Origin: an uncultured Chlorobiaceae bacterium
GTDB taxonomy: Bacteria > Bacteroidota > Chlorobiia > Chlorobiales > Chlorobiaceae
Direction: 5' to 3'
Length of the DNA: 64,000 nucleotides
NCBI GenBank assembly: GCA_903994635.1
Contig: CAJEXQ010000009.1
Location: 23,887-87,886, forward strand
Below are positions 41,297 through 52,071 of the stretch, one piece after another; the first letter of the stretch is position 1, and each line of letters opens with the position of its first letter. The position numbers were made by a program, and so were the translations under genes. Below the pieces are notes generated by a model. The model made no database searches. It was not told the DNA's origin and was given only the letters and a program-made list of their open reading frames with translations.

Positions 41297-42886
41297 TTAG
41301 CGAAGCTGAATAAGGTTAACCGAGTAATCACCCGACTCAGTATCGGCCGTGAACCTGTAAAGTCCATTCCGGGGGCTTGTAAACTGAAGTGCTGGAGGAT
41401 TACCATGCGGAGCGAGCCTGCGGTAACCATCGTAGGGATAATCTACCAGTGACCATGACCATCCGGCACGGTTTGCAGTATATTTGTAGCTGTACGTTAC
41501 TCCCCTGGCAAGAACGAGGTCTTTGGCATAACGATGCCCGTCGAGGGTAACCATGTCATGACCAGGATCAACAGGGTTCCAACCCTCCTTGCCATATATT
41601 TCAAAATCACCGGAAATCTGCAATGACTCGATCCTGGTCATGGGTTTTACAGGAGGTTCAATGGCAAAGGTGCCTTTGACCGGGTCGAGAGTCACCAGAT
41701 ACTCGTCAGCTCTCTCCACACGGAAAAGCAGGTTCCATTCCTGGGGGGCCGAATGCCATGTTTTGCCCCAGAGCCCGCCGAAACCGATGCTGTCGAGCGC
41801 CCAATCACCATCAATTGAAAAATTCATGGTATAGAGTCCATTACCAAGAGAGCCGCCGGTGGGCGATAGCTGGAGTTTTTTGCTCCATATCCCATCTTTC
41901 TCCTTCACCATCTGATGATCTGGCGATTTTGGGTTCCAGGGATCCATAACCACATCACCGTTAACCTGAAATTTGATAGCACGATAGTATTCAACTGTGG
42001 GTGAAATGGTGAAGCGGAAAGTATCAGGCCATACCGTGATGGTGTAATTGCTGTCTGAAGTTACCCGGAACACAACGGCACTTTCCTCAATATGCCCTAC
42101 CCTGCTGTCGTACCCGTTCCCCCCCGCCAATCGTCCTGGTTTGCCCAGAATTGCGCTGTACCCCCAGTCGGAGTTGTGATTGGCTGAAAACAGGCACTGG
42201 TATACCCCGTTTTTCTCATGCCCACCCTTGACCGATAGTGGCAGTGTGATTGTCCACGATCCATCACCCTTTCTGGTAAATTCATGAGCGGGAACCCACT
42301 CGTCCCACTTTTCGGCAGGACGTGTTCGATTTCCGTCAAAACATTCGATTGCATCTTCAGTGTCATGCACAAATCCGTTAACCTGTAAGGAGTTGATCGT
42401 CGTCAGTTCATCAGTGTGAGGAGTAATCGAATAGGTGCCCAACGCTGGATTGAACAGCACCTGGTAGATGCCATCCTCCGGCACCTGAAAAATAATGTTA
42501 TCTGCAAAAGCTGATTCACGGCCACTGACGAGCTGCCCGCTAATTCTACTGCGCTTGTAAACTGAACGGAGGTCATGTCCTGTAAAAAATCTCATAGCAT
42601 AGATTCCGTCACGATTTCGCCCGCCAGTCGCACTAAGGGAAAGTGTGCGAATGAAATTTCCACTGCTGTCCGGAAGCATCTCGTTGTGCAAATCATATAA
42701 ATTCCAACTGTGTCGCCCCTCCATCACCGTCCCAACCAGTTGAGCCGACACGGTTGGCGCTTTTGCAAACACGGTTGATGCTGCATCTGAAAAACAGATG
42801 GCAACCAATAACAACCGGATCATTCTCCGACCTGTGTAGCTCAAACCGTTTCTGAAAACCATAGTGTTTACGTTTCTTTTCATCAT
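41297..42886 (-). CDS. Secreted four-repeat carbohydrate-binding-like protein
   Basis: 529 residues with an N-terminal signal (RMIRLLLVAICFSDAASTVFA, ~21-41). Four ~115-residue repeats follow. Each opens with a segment such as INSLQVNGF, IKFQVNGD or IESLQISGD, then Trp-rich DGSWT/DGIWS, then a YQVLFNPALGTYSITP-type closing strand (also YTITVWPDTFRFTISP and YLVTLDPVKGTFAIEP). The pattern resembles SusE/SusF or CBM48-type starch-binding E-set modules. No catalytic domain is present. The start overlaps the upstream transporter-like gene by ATGA. Glycan binding is inference from repeat form and neighbours (AGE-fold protein, GlgX). Confidence 0.6.
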   Translation of the reverse strand: MMKRNVNTMVFRNGLSYTGRRMIRLLLVAICFSDAASTVFAKAPTVSAQLVGTVMEGRHSWNLYDLHNEMLPDSSGNFIRTLSLSATGGRNRDGIYAMRFFTGHDLRSVYKRSRISGQLVSGRESAFADNIIFQVPEDGIYQVLFNPALGTYSITPHTDELTTINSLQVNGFVHDTEDAIECFDGNRTRPAEKWDEWVPAHEFTRKGDGSWTITLPLSVKGGHEKNGVYQCLFSANHNSDWGYSAILGKPGRLAGGNGYDSRVGHIEESAVVFRVTSDSNYTITVWPDTFRFTISPTVEYYRAIKFQVNGDVVMDPWNPKSPDHQMVKEKDGIWSKKLQLSPTGGSLGNGLYTMNFSIDGDWALDSIGFGGLWGKTWHSAPQEWNLLFRVERADEYLVTLDPVKGTFAIEPPVKPMTRIESLQISGDFEIYGKEGWNPVDPGHDMVTLDGHRYAKDLVLARGVTYSYKYTANRAGWSWSLVDYPYDGYRRLAPHGNPPALQFTSPRNGLYRFTADTESGDYSVNLIQLR

Positions 42887-45186
42887 GCGTTCTTTCTGAA
42901 ACTGCCGGGTGGCATCATTATTTCGGTTAATGACATCCGGCTGTTCAATACTTCATACACACCTCCAAGAACCTTACTAATACGCTCCCTTTCTTCTTCC
43001 GGCAGGCGTGCCGCCGCCAGCAGAATTCCATCAATTGCCTCTTCTCCAAAATCAGGCAACATCGGCATAATCTCGTTCTGGAGCAGTTCCGTGCTGGATT
43101 CTTCAGCAAGAACTTTGCACATTATGTCGATAGCTTTCTCCTTGAGTGCCTGGTCAGTACCGAAACGAATCACTCCTGCTCCTGCAAGCACACGGGAAAC
43201 TGAATCAGGGGAGTCAAGCATTCGTCCCAGAACAGAAGGTTCAGGACAATCACCAACAAGGTGGCAGACAGCCAAAGCCGCTCTAAGAGCTTCCGTGTCA
43301 TCCCCTCTGAGCAGTTCCGCGAGGGTTGAGCGAACTTTTGGCCTCATTTGAGGTTCATCCCAAAGTACCTGTACGGCCGAAGCTATTACAATCGCAGAGT
43401 TATCATTGAGCATGGGTTCCAGCAGCAACTTTTTTCCCTCGCTGAGAATACCGATTGCCTCTACAACTCGCTTGCGAACCAATGGACTTTCGTTTCCAAG
43501 CCATTGTCTGGCCATTGTCTGCCATCCGTCTTGAGGCTGCTTGAGAAGAACCAGCTTGAGGGCATCCGCACGAATGGCCGGTTCAGGGTCGGACTCAACC
43601 AGTTGATGCAGGACATCGAAAGTCTCTTTTGAGAGCGGACGTTTCTGCATGAGATGCGAAATCGAATGTAATGCCTCTGCCCTGACTGATGCAACAGGAT
43701 CAGAAAGAGTACGAAGAAGCATCGAGAATGAAGTTTCACCGGAGATGTTACTTCTGACACGAGCAGCAGCAGCCCGTTTTTCAGGGTCAGGCATTCCGGA
43801 AACCTCATCAAGCAAAGATGCTGCACGAGCATTTCCCGGCTCTACAAGGCACTCAATAGCATCCATAACGTTACGCCGTTCCGGACTTCGCAAGTTATCG
43901 GATATCAGTTCCATGTAATGCTTTTGCGAACGGACGACCACAATAATCCAGAGAGTGGCAAGAAAAATACCGGAAAGAGTCACTGAGTCTTGCCACCCCT
44001 GTCCCGCAGTTGCATCGAAGGTGTGATGAAGGACGATGATGAGGAGACCTCCAAGCACGCCGCCCAGCGGATTGATAACACCATCAATGAAGCCTCGAAT
44101 ACGAGCACGGAGTGCAACTGGAATGGCATTGAGAGCAAGCTGATAGGAGTTACCCTGAACGGTCATGCCAACCAGATCCCACGAACAGCGAAGAAAAAGT
44201 CCCGACAAAAAAACAAACGAACTGCCAATAAGTGCAAAGCCGGCAAGAACCGTTGCAGGAAGGAGACACAGCCCTCTGGATACACCAATGCGCCTGATGA
44301 GGTAGCTGCTGAAAAAAAGTTGCACAACAAGGCCGATGGCATTGATAATCATGCCATAGATGCCATAAAACCCGGCAAGTTTAGCTTCAGAGGGAAATGT
44401 TGCGTTCATGATACGTGAAAACTGGAAATCCGCAACTGAACCAACAACCCAGAACATCACGGCAACAAAACCAAGCGTCATGGCCATTCTTGAGCCAAGA
44501 AAAAACGTCCCTCCTTCTTTCAGCATGGATTTTGAGGAGCGATTACTTGATGCTCCCGCTTTTCTGCCCCGCAGTTCACCACCAAAGCGGAGGCGAAGCC
44601 ACAAGGTAAGAGGAATGAGTGCCAGTATGGAACCAGCCCAGATGAGAACAAGATTTGCTGTACCTATTGAGCTGGCAAGGTAATGAATGGATGCACCTCC
44701 GGCAATTCCTCCTATGGTTCCAGCCGTTCCGACGATAGGGTAAACCCTTCTGCCCTGAGATGGGCTGAACAAATCGTTGATGATGGTCCAGACTTGTGTT
44801 CCAAGACTTGAGTTGCCTACACCCTGAGCAAAAAATACGACGGTAAAAAACAGAAGGAGTTGCACCGAAAAGCCGGTTTCGCCATCATGGTTTGCTGAAA
44901 CTAGTGTTCGGGCAATCAGAAGCAGAAGTCCGGTGACAAGGGCAAACAGCATAAGCAACCGATCCCTGCGTACCACATCCGCAAACATCAGATAGACTGA
45001 TGAACCAAGCATACCAAGCAGACTGATGCCGATATAGGTATAGGGAAGATATTCAACCCCCATGCGCTTGACCAGCATTGAATGCACCGCACTCCAGCCA
45101 ATTGCATAACCGACAGCAAGAAGTGCGACCATCATCCAGGTAATGACTACCTTTGAAATCTCGTCTTTCTGTATTCGCATAACCAT
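42883..45186 (-). CDS. MFS/nucleotide-translocase-like membrane protein with C-terminal HEAT repeats
   Basis: 767 residues. Residues 1-~420 contain about twelve membrane helices in an MFS or ATP/ADP-translocase-like arrangement (GYAIGWSAVHSMLVKRMG, then SPSQGRRVYPIVGTAGTIGG). Residues ~430-740 form HEAT-type repeats (DPVASVRAEALHSISHLM, DPEPAIRADALKLVLL, ESPLVRKRVVEAIGIL). This fusion occurs in a poorly characterised group of bacterial transporters. The HEAT part may dock a partner at the cytoplasmic face. It overlaps the repeat-protein gene by ATGA and follows the AGE-like gene by 43 bases. The substrate is unknown. Confidence 0.75.
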   Translation of the reverse strand: MVMRIQKDEISKVVITWMMVALLAVGYAIGWSAVHSMLVKRMGVEYLPYTYIGISLLGMLGSSVYLMFADVVRRDRLLMLFALVTGLLLLIARTLVSANHDGETGFSVQLLLFFTVVFFAQGVGNSSLGTQVWTIINDLFSPSQGRRVYPIVGTAGTIGGIAGGASIHYLASSIGTANLVLIWAGSILALIPLTLWLRLRFGGELRGRKAGASSNRSSKSMLKEGGTFFLGSRMAMTLGFVAVMFWVVGSVADFQFSRIMNATFPSEAKLAGFYGIYGMIINAIGLVVQLFFSSYLIRRIGVSRGLCLLPATVLAGFALIGSSFVFLSGLFLRCSWDLVGMTVQGNSYQLALNAIPVALRARIRGFIDGVINPLGGVLGGLLIIVLHHTFDATAGQGWQDSVTLSGIFLATLWIIVVVRSQKHYMELISDNLRSPERRNVMDAIECLVEPGNARAASLLDEVSGMPDPEKRAAAARVRSNISGETSFSMLLRTLSDPVASVRAEALHSISHLMQKRPLSKETFDVLHQLVESDPEPAIRADALKLVLLKQPQDGWQTMARQWLGNESPLVRKRVVEAIGILSEGKKLLLEPMLNDNSAIVIASAVQVLWDEPQMRPKVRSTLAELLRGDDTEALRAALAVCHLVGDCPEPSVLGRMLDSPDSVSRVLAGAGVIRFGTDQALKEKAIDIMCKVLAEESSTELLQNEIMPMLPDFGEEAIDGILLAAARLPEEERERISKVLGGVYEVLNSRMSLTEIMMPPGSFRKNA

Positions 45187-45229
45187 AACTATTAAACCAT
45201 CGTGGCCGAAAACTCAGCACAAATCAACA

Positions 45230-47125
45230 TCATATCGGAGAAAGTGTCACTTCAAGCAGCTCCGGCACTGTCCATTTTGGCAGTTTTACCGTAAGCTTGT
45301 CAGGATTGTAACTCTTCCACGCACGACCACCGATGGTTACCGCAGTCAATTTCACCTTGCCGGAAGGAAATGAGATTGGCTGAACAGAAAAATCGGTTCC
45401 GCCAGCAGCCACCCCCGGAGTAAAATGCAGGGTAACCGGACGATGATGAATCAGAAGATTCGTATAAAGATGGGCAAAATAGGTAAGCTCCATGTTGTGA
45501 TAACCACTTTTTGAGTGGCTGCCTTTGTCTGCACGATCTCCAAGGAGATAGGGTGTTCCATCAGCCTGAGTGTCGAAAAAGACATCACCATCATCATGAT
45601 CGGGAAAAGCAAGATTGTAAAAGCCGGCGCCAGCACGGGCTGATTCAATGTATTTTGGTTCACGCACCGCATCGTAAAGAACATAATTGGCCAGAATACC
45701 CTGTTCCTGCTGCCACCAGGCTTTCCGGTCATGCCAGGCCAGTTCATAACGACCTGTCACTGGATCCGGCTGGCGCTCTACGACATCGTACCATCCACCC
45801 CGACGAACATCCTGACCGTGAGTCAGCATTTCATCGGCACACCGCCGGGCCACCTCAAGAAAACGGAGATTGCCGGTGAGGTGATAAACACGGGTTAAAC
45901 ACCAGGTAATTTTCAGGTTATGGCCGACAACCCCCCTGTTCTGCTGCCAGGCATAGCCATGGTCAGGTTCCCATCTTGCATTGAACCGCTCATTGACAAA
46001 GGGACTCCCAGGATCGGGAAAATGCGTTGCAATAAGGCCAGCCAATTCGACAAGCCGCTGAAGATGTTTGGCATCATGGGTACCAAGGTAAAGATTTTCC
46101 AGGTAGGCTGGCAGGTGATCACCCACCGAGTTCCAGTTTTTCTTAAAGGCATTGCCGCCCGCAGCATCTGATGAGCGAAATGTTCCCGGATCAATATGGG
46201 AAAAATATCCTCGCTGCAGAGGATCCGAAGGCGCGCCATCCCAGTAGTGATCATCCATAAACCGGATGGTCTTTTCGATATCAGCAAGAATCACCGGATC
46301 TCCGGTAATCCGGTAGTACTGGGTAAGTCCGGCGACAGCATAAATTTGTTCGTACAGTGGAACCGTGCCAGCATCATCGGCAAAAAGGGAGCCAAGAACA
46401 GGTTGACCGTCACGCAAAGCATGCAGCCAGTAGACATGCTTGCCGTCAGGAGTCTCAATGCGCATCCGTTCCCGCTGGTAGCGTACAAGTTCTGTCGCAG
46501 CCTTCAGCACTCGAGGATTACCATTAAGAATGTAGGTTGAACTCAATCCGTAAATCAGGCGGGAGATCGTGTCTGTCTCCTGAATATTAATTGACTCAGG
46601 TCGTTTTGTTCCTGTCTTGGAGATTTTAGTGCGGTAGCCAGCGGGGTCACCGATATCACCGGACCCAAACTGCGTCCTGATCCAGAACTCAGCAAGTTGC
46701 GTGGCCTGCGATGACCACCAGTCGGCATCTTCAAAAAGGAGTTTATTGTCGTCACCACCGGTGAAAAATGTGACCTCCTTGGCCATCAGCTCTGGTCGGT
46801 CGGAGTAAACCAGTCCGGATGCGGCTATCCGTGCACCAGACTTGAACGATTCAATCCCTTTCGGATCAAGACGTCTTGCGCGCTCGTCCAAGCCTCGCAG
46901 GGAATGAAGCCAGGCGTTCGAGGCTATACGGATCCGCTGCGTCGAGCCGTCAACCAGACTTATTTCGACCAGACTGCTGTCAGGCTGAACACGTTTGACG
47001 ATACCCTGGACTCGGTCAAAATGAACCGTTGGAACAGGCTTTTGTACTTCAGCAGCCATCACCGTGACCGAAAAAAGCTGGATGAAGAGAAACAGTTGCA
47101 GGAATCCCCTGAAGAGTGTGTTCAT
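45230..47125 (-). CDS. Secreted AGE-epimerase-fold (alpha/alpha barrel) protein
   Basis: 631 residues from ATG 47125, which has AGGAGGT in front; the frame is open up to 47275 without a ribosome binding site. Signal peptide (LFLFIQLFSVTVMAAE, ~10-25), then a short beta-rich region (FDRVQGIVKRVQPDSSLVEI) and a helical (alpha/alpha)6 barrel: LYEQIYAVAGLTQYYRITGD, GVVGHNLKITWCLTRVYHLTGN, AWWQQEQGILANY. The His residues in GHNLK and the QQE motif recall N-acylglucosamine 2-epimerases and related glycoside-acting enzymes. It probably acts on a periplasmic sugar; the reaction is unknown. Confidence 0.65.
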   Translation of the reverse strand: MNTLFRGFLQLFLFIQLFSVTVMAAEVQKPVPTVHFDRVQGIVKRVQPDSSLVEISLVDGSTQRIRIASNAWLHSLRGLDERARRLDPKGIESFKSGARIAASGLVYSDRPELMAKEVTFFTGGDDNKLLFEDADWWSSQATQLAEFWIRTQFGSGDIGDPAGYRTKISKTGTKRPESINIQETDTISRLIYGLSSTYILNGNPRVLKAATELVRYQRERMRIETPDGKHVYWLHALRDGQPVLGSLFADDAGTVPLYEQIYAVAGLTQYYRITGDPVILADIEKTIRFMDDHYWDGAPSDPLQRGYFSHIDPGTFRSSDAAGGNAFKKNWNSVGDHLPAYLENLYLGTHDAKHLQRLVELAGLIATHFPDPGSPFVNERFNARWEPDHGYAWQQNRGVVGHNLKITWCLTRVYHLTGNLRFLEVARRCADEMLTHGQDVRRGGWYDVVERQPDPVTGRYELAWHDRKAWWQQEQGILANYVLYDAVREPKYIESARAGAGFYNLAFPDHDDGDVFFDTQADGTPYLLGDRADKGSHSKSGYHNMELTYFAHLYTNLLIHHRPVTLHFTPGVAAGGTDFSVQPISFPSGKVKLTAVTIGGRAWKSYNPDKLTVKLPKWTVPELLEVTLSPI

Positions 47126-47376
47126 GAAAGCAGTACCTCCTGTACAATGATCATGGGGGAGCTTCAGAAACTGGATAGCTCTCCCTGTTTTTGAAAACCC
47201 GTTTTCCTCATACCCCGTACTGCACAACCTGACTTGCGAAAATACGTTTAATAATAACCTGAAACTTATCAACAAAAAAAGGTCTACAACTTGCCGAAAT
47301 TACCGGCACCACGTCCTGAAATCTGCATTCTTTTTGTTAGAAGCCCAAAAACTATTTCTCGGATTTAATCTTCAAT

Positions 47377-47413
47377 AAAAAAAGCCTTCCCTGATTAAGG
47401 GAAGGCTTTTTTT
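47377..47413 (-). terminator. Strong Rho-independent terminator after rpsA
   Basis: AAAAAAAGCCTTCCCT (47377-47392), loop of 5, AGGGAAGGCTTTTTTT (47398-47413): a perfect 16-bp stem, 30 bases beyond the rpsA stop. It also insulates the block to its left. The rest of the 47126-47443 gap shows nothing further. Confidence 0.9.
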
Positions 47414-47443
47414 ATGACGAGCAAAGCGGGAGTGAATTACTTC

Positions 47444-49225
47444 TCAGGCCTTCTGCTCACTGCTTTTTTTCTCAGACTTGAGGGGGGGTTCAAGCTCAGC
47501 CGTTGCCGCCTCAATCTCCTTTTTCTCGTTCGGATGAGCTGCAAGGTAAGCCTCAATCTCTTCCTTGTTCTTGTCCTTGAAATATTCAAGAGCTGAAAGA
47601 ATAATGCGCTTGTTCTCCTTGTCAAACTCGATGACACGAAGAGGGAGCCCGTCACCAATCTTGAACGAGGAGTGGATATCCTTCACGCCGCCCTGAAGCA
47701 GGTGTGATACCGGTACAAAACCATCCACGTCACCAGGAAGAATAACAATAACACCCTTCTCAATGATCTGTGAAATCTCTCCCGGAGTCTCTGCGCCTAC
47801 CGCGTACTTCTGCTCAAACTCATCCCATGGATCCTGATTGATCTGTTTGTGACCGAGCGCAATACGGCGAGCATGCACGTCAAACTTCAGTACCTTGACC
47901 TCAAGCTCCTGATTTTTCTTGACCAGTTCACTTGGATGGCGGATCTTCTTTGTCCATGAAAGGTCTGAAATGTGAACCAGGCCGTCAACACCGGGCTCAA
48001 GCTCAACAAAGACACCGAAATCGGTGATATTGCTGACACTGCCATTATGCAGCGAGCCTTCAATATATTTTTCTGAAAGAGCAATCCAGGGGTCTTCATT
48101 CACCCGTTTCATGGAGAGTGAGAGCTTGGTATGATCCTTGTCGATATTGAGGATCACACATTCGACTTCCTGACCAAGGGTGACAAACTGACCAGGATGC
48201 TTGATGTGCTGGGTCCAGCTCATTTCAGAGATATGGACAAGCCCCTCAATGCCCTTCTCGATTTCGACAAAAGCGCCGTAATCGGTGATGGAGACAACGC
48301 GGCCCTGTGCTTTGGAGCTGACAGGATACTTGATTTCGATATTTTCCCACGGGTGAGACTCAAGCTGCTTCATGCCAAGCGAGACTCTCTTGGTGTTCTC
48401 GTCGAAGCCGACAACAACCACCTTGATTGGCTGGTCAAGATCAACAACCTCGGAAGGATGGTTGATTCTGCCCCAGGTGATGTCGGTGATGTGCACCAGG
48501 CCGTCCAGACCGCCAAGATCAACAAAGATACCGAAGTCGGTAATGTTCTTGACTGTACCCTCAAGAACCATGCCCACCTTGATATTGGCAAGCATCTCTT
48601 CACGACGGGCAGCATAAGCCTCTTCGAGAATAACTTTATGACTGACAACAATATTCTGTGTCACTGGATTTATTTTGACAACCCTGAAGTCCATAGTCTG
48701 GCCAACAAGAGCGTCGAAATCACGAACCGGCTTGACATCAATCTGCGAACCGGGAAGGAAGGCCTCAACGCCGGAGAGGGAGACCGTCATGCCACCCTTG
48801 ACACGATTGATAATCTTGCCATTGATGATGGTATCGTTCTCGATTGAATCATAGATCCGATCCCAGATTCTCAGAACGTCAGCTTTCTTCTTTGAAAGAA
48901 TGAGCTGCCCCATCTTGTCTTCAATGTTCTCAAGATAGACTTCAACATCATCGCCTACCTTGACCTCATCTTCAGCCCTGAACTCAAGCAGGGAGACAAT
49001 ACCCTCCGACTTGAATCCGACATCGATGGTGACATCCTTGTTGGATATCGAAACAATTCGGCCCTTGATAATCTCATCTTCTGTAATTTCGTTGAGGGTG
49101 CTCGAATAGAGCTGCTCCATCAACGCCAGTTCAGCGGGCTCGTAGTGTGCAAAAAATTTGAGTTTTTTTCTTGCAGGTCTTTCCTTGACCTTTTTTTCGG
49201 TTGCCTGTGTAAATGCTTCTGCCAT
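47444..49225 (-). CDS. rpsA: 30S ribosomal protein S1
   Basis: 593 residues with six S1 (OB-fold) repeats; examples are [60 protein letters not shown] and [18 protein letters not shown]. It binds mRNA at the ribosome. The N-terminal ~35 residues are basic and the C-terminus is charged. It follows cmk by 110 bases on the same strand, the classic cmk-rpsA order. Confidence 0.95.
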   Translation of the reverse strand: MAEAFTQATEKKVKERPARKKLKFFAHYEPAELALMEQLYSSTLNEITEDEIIKGRIVSISNKDVTIDVGFKSEGIVSLLEFRAEDEVKVGDDVEVYLENIEDKMGQLILSKKKADVLRIWDRIYDSIENDTIINGKIINRVKGGMTVSLSGVEAFLPGSQIDVKPVRDFDALVGQTMDFRVVKINPVTQNIVVSHKVILEEAYAARREEMLANIKVGMVLEGTVKNITDFGIFVDLGGLDGLVHITDITWGRINHPSEVVDLDQPIKVVVVGFDENTKRVSLGMKQLESHPWENIEIKYPVSSKAQGRVVSITDYGAFVEIEKGIEGLVHISEMSWTQHIKHPGQFVTLGQEVECVILNIDKDHTKLSLSMKRVNEDPWIALSEKYIEGSLHNGSVSNITDFGVFVELEPGVDGLVHISDLSWTKKIRHPSELVKKNQELEVKVLKFDVHARRIALGHKQINQDPWDEFEQKYAVGAETPGEISQIIEKGVIVILPGDVDGFVPVSHLLQGGVKDIHSSFKIGDGLPLRVIEFDKENKRIILSALEYFKDKNKEEIEAYLAAHPNEKKEIEAATAELEPPLKSEKKSSEQKA

Positions 49226-49335
49226 TAATTTTTTCCTTCCTCTCTTGTAGTGAGCCTGCCTGCCGCGAGAGATATCGGCCAGAGGTTTTATGGTTAATAA
49301 AAAAAAATTGCTGTGCCTTGTAATGCCAAAGTCAG

Positions 49336-50103
49336 TTACCGGTCATGTTGCTGAACTTCCAGTGCAAGATTGTATACTCTATCCACCTGCGCTTCAATGG
49401 TCAACGCCGATGTGTCAATTTCATGAGCGTCAGGATGCTTTTTCAATGGCGCAAGTTCGCGCTCTTCATCATCCCGATCTCTTCTCTTTATCTCCTCTTC
49501 AAGCAGCTCAATATCGGGCAAATTGCTTCCATCAGAAGATTTTGCAACAAGTTCGGCATAACGGCGTTTTGCCCTTTCGCGGGCATCGGCCACAAGAAAT
49601 ATTTTAAGCTCAGCATCAGGAAAGACAACCGTGCCGATATCCCGTCCATCCATAACAACAGAACCCTGTCGTCCAAGCTCCTGTTGCATCTGCTTGAGGC
49701 GGTCACGAACAGGCTTCAGGGAGCTGATAAAACTTACTTCACGGCTTACCCGATTATCCCTGATATCAGCGGTAACATCTTTGCCATCAAGAAAAAGACG
49801 CTCACCATCAAAGTGAATGGTAATCTCACTGAGTAAATCGGAAACAAGCTCGGGTGAGCGCCTCATACTATCCAAAACCCCATATTGCAGGGCTTTGAGA
49901 GTCACAGAGCGATACATGGCTCCAGTATCAATATAGGTGCACCCAAGCCGCTGCGCCACTTTTCGGGCAGTTGTACTTTTTCCGGATGCAGCCGGCCCAT
50001 CAATAGCTATAATAATACGCGTCTTCCCTTTTTCATGATTTTGATCTGGAGCATCGCTCACTGGCCTGCCATTGTATAAAAAAAATTTGCTTTTTCCAAA
50101 CAT
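49336..50103 (-). CDS. cmk: Cytidylate kinase
   Basis: Phosphorylates CMP and dCMP. P-loop [17 protein letters not shown] (~35-51), [30 protein letters not shown] and the LID region RAKRRYAEL are all as in Cmk. 255 residues as given; the first ~28 are atypical, and a GTG at ~50060 after GGCAGG could be the true start. It lies directly upstream of rpsA. Confidence 0.92.
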   Translation of the reverse strand: MFGKSKFFLYNGRPVSDAPDQNHEKGKTRIIIAIDGPAASGKSTTARKVAQRLGCTYIDTGAMYRSVTLKALQYGVLDSMRRSPELVSDLLSEITIHFDGERLFLDGKDVTADIRDNRVSREVSFISSLKPVRDRLKQMQQELGRQGSVVMDGRDIGTVVFPDAELKIFLVADARERAKRRYAELVAKSSDGSNLPDIELLEEEIKRRDRDDEERELAPLKKHPDAHEIDTSALTIEAQVDRVYNLALEVQQHDR

Positions 50104-50163
50104 ATTGGTTAGATGTTAAAACCTTGTTTTTTAGTAGCCACTTATGCAACAAACCATTTATTT

Positions 50164-51255
50164 ATGTCACTTCGCTGCGGCATTGTCGGACTGCCAAACG
50201 TCGGAAAATCAACGCTTTTCAATGCCATAACGGCAAAACAGGCTGAAGCTGCCAACTACCCCTTTTGTACCATAGAACCAAACGTCGGTACAGTTCTTGT
50301 ACCCGATGAGCGGATGCAGCAGATTGCGGATGTCGTCAAGACCCCTACCCTTGTACCTGCAACCCTTGAAATTGTCGATATCGCTGGCCTGGTCAAAGGG
50401 GCAAGCAAGGGCGAAGGGCTTGGAAACCAGTTCCTCTCCCACATCAGGGAGGTTGATGCCATTGTTCACGTCGTTCGGTGTTTTGATGACGATAATATTA
50501 TTCATGTTGAGGGGAGAATTGACCCGGCGGATGATATTGTCACCATTGAGACCGAGCTGATGCTCGCCGATCTCGACAGCATGGAGCGTCGCATCGAGAG
50601 ACTCCGAAAAAATGCCAGAAAGGAGAAGGAGCTTCTGTTGCAGCTTGATGTAGCAGAAAAAATAATCACCGGCCTCAGTGAAGGCATTCCCGTCCGTAAA
50701 ATTCTCACGACTGCCGAAGAGCGGCTTGTTGCCAAACAGTTTTTCCTTCTTTCATCGAAGCCGATTCTCTTTGCCGCCAATGTTGCGGAGGGCGATCTTC
50801 CTGACGGGAACAGTTACACGGCAAAAGTTGCGGAAATTGCAGCGGCATCAGGCGCAAAAATGATCATCATCAGCGCAAAAACAGAGGCGGAGATTTCTGA
50901 ACTGCCTGAAGAGGAGCGCCCTGAGTTTCTTGAGAGTCTCGGACTTCATACCTCAGGCCTCGACCGGTTGCTCAAAACGGCTTATGACCTGCTTGGGCTT
51001 CAGACTTATTTTACTGCTGGAGAAAAAGAGGTACATGCCTGGACAATCCGCAAGGGAGCTGCGGCACCGGAAGCGGCGGGGGCCATCCATTCTGATTTTG
51101 AAAAGGGGTTTATCCGTGCAGAGGTTATGTTTTATCGCGACCTTATTGAGCTTGGTTCAGAGCAGAAAGTCAAGGTGGCCGGAAAGCTTCGGTCGGAAGG
51201 GAAGGAGTACATTGTCAAAGATGGTGATGTGATTGTTTTTCGCTTTAATGTATGA
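50164..51255 (+). CDS. ychF: Redox-regulated ATPase YchF/OLA1
   Basis: 363 residues from ATG 50164 (MSLRCGIVG), the usual YchF length; the frame is open to 50113 but that extension is not conserved in type. G1 [10 protein letters not shown]3 [17 protein letters not shown] and the ATP-preferring NVAEGD in place of NKxD are typical; the C-terminal TGS-like domain includes [16 protein letters not shown]. It is a ribosome-associated ATPase. The stop overlaps murI by ATGA. Confidence 0.94.
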   Translation: MSLRCGIVGLPNVGKSTLFNAITAKQAEAANYPFCTIEPNVGTVLVPDERMQQIADVVKTPTLVPATLEIVDIAGLVKGASKGEGLGNQFLSHIREVDAIVHVVRCFDDDNIIHVEGRIDPADDIVTIETELMLADLDSMERRIERLRKNARKEKELLLQLDVAEKIITGLSEGIPVRKILTTAEERLVAKQFFLLSSKPILFAANVAEGDLPDGNSYTAKVAEIAAASGAKMIIISAKTEAEISELPEEERPEFLESLGLHTSGLDRLLKTAYDLLGLQTYFTAGEKEVHAWTIRKGAAAPEAAGAIHSDFEKGFIRAEVMFYRDLIELGSEQKVKVAGKLRSEGKEYIVKDGDVIVFRFNV

Positions 51256-52055
51256 CCACTGACAGCCCAATTGGTATATTTGACTCCGGTTTTGGAGGAC
51301 TCACGGTTGTCAAGGCGATACAGGCAGCGTTGCCTGCTGAGCGGATTATCTATTTTGGCGATACAGCGAGGGTGCCTTACGGGCCGAAGTCACAGATAAC
51401 GATAAGAAAATATGCGGCTGACGATACTGCCATTCTCATGCGCTATCAGCCAAAGATGATTATTGTCGCCTGCAATACCGTGTCAGCGCTTGCCCTTGAT
51501 GTTGTTGAGAAATCATGCGGCAATATTCCGGTTATCGGGGTGCTCAAGGCAGGTGCAAGCCTGGCCGTTCAGGTGACAAAAAACAAACGTATAGGCGTTA
51601 TTGGCACACAGGCCACAGTTGGTTCGAACGCTTACGCCTGCGCCATCAATGCGCTTGATTCTGACATAGAGGTTATTTCTCAAGCCTGTCCTCTTTTTGT
51701 GCCGCTGGCTGAGGAGGGGTTTATCAACCATCCTGCAACCCGGCTTCTTGCCGAACACTATCTTACAGAGATCAGGCAGCGGGGGATAGATACCCTGGTG
51801 CTTGGCTGTACTCACTACCCGATTCTCCGCCAGGTGATTGAGGAGACTATCGGTAATGGTATTGCTATTATTGATTCAGCCGAAGCAGTGGCCCTCAGAA
51901 CCAGAGAACTCCTGATGGAGTCGGGTTTGCTCAATCAGTCGTCGAAGGCGGCAGTTCCGCACCTTCTTGTCAGTGATCTTCCTCAAAAATTCAGCATGCT
52001 CTACCAGCTTTTCATGGGTTCTGAACTGCCCGATGTGGATCTGGTGGAGGTATAA
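51252..52055 (+). CDS. murI: Glutamate racemase
   Basis: A 267-residue enzyme producing D-glutamate for peptidoglycan. [16 protein letters not shown] at the start, the first catalytic Cys in [11 protein letters not shown] (~75) and the second in LGCTHYPIL (~183) are all present, with GDTARVPYG binding substrate. It overlaps ychF by four bases and precedes ispH by 16 bases, so the three are probably one transcript. Confidence 0.94.
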   Translation: MTTDSPIGIFDSGFGGLTVVKAIQAALPAERIIYFGDTARVPYGPKSQITIRKYAADDTAILMRYQPKMIIVACNTVSALALDVVEKSCGNIPVIGVLKAGASLAVQVTKNKRIGVIGTQATVGSNAYACAINALDSDIEVISQACPLFVPLAEEGFINHPATRLLAEHYLTEIRQRGIDTLVLGCTHYPILRQVIEETIGNGIAIIDSAEAVALRTRELLMESGLLNQSSKAAVPHLLVSDLPQKFSMLYQLFMGSELPDVDLVEV

Positions 52056-52071
52056 CGTAAACGTGCCAAGT

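Noticed and set aside
48131..48847. 238-codon plus-strand frame
   Set aside because: Antisense to the S1 repeats of rpsA; no independent coding evidence.
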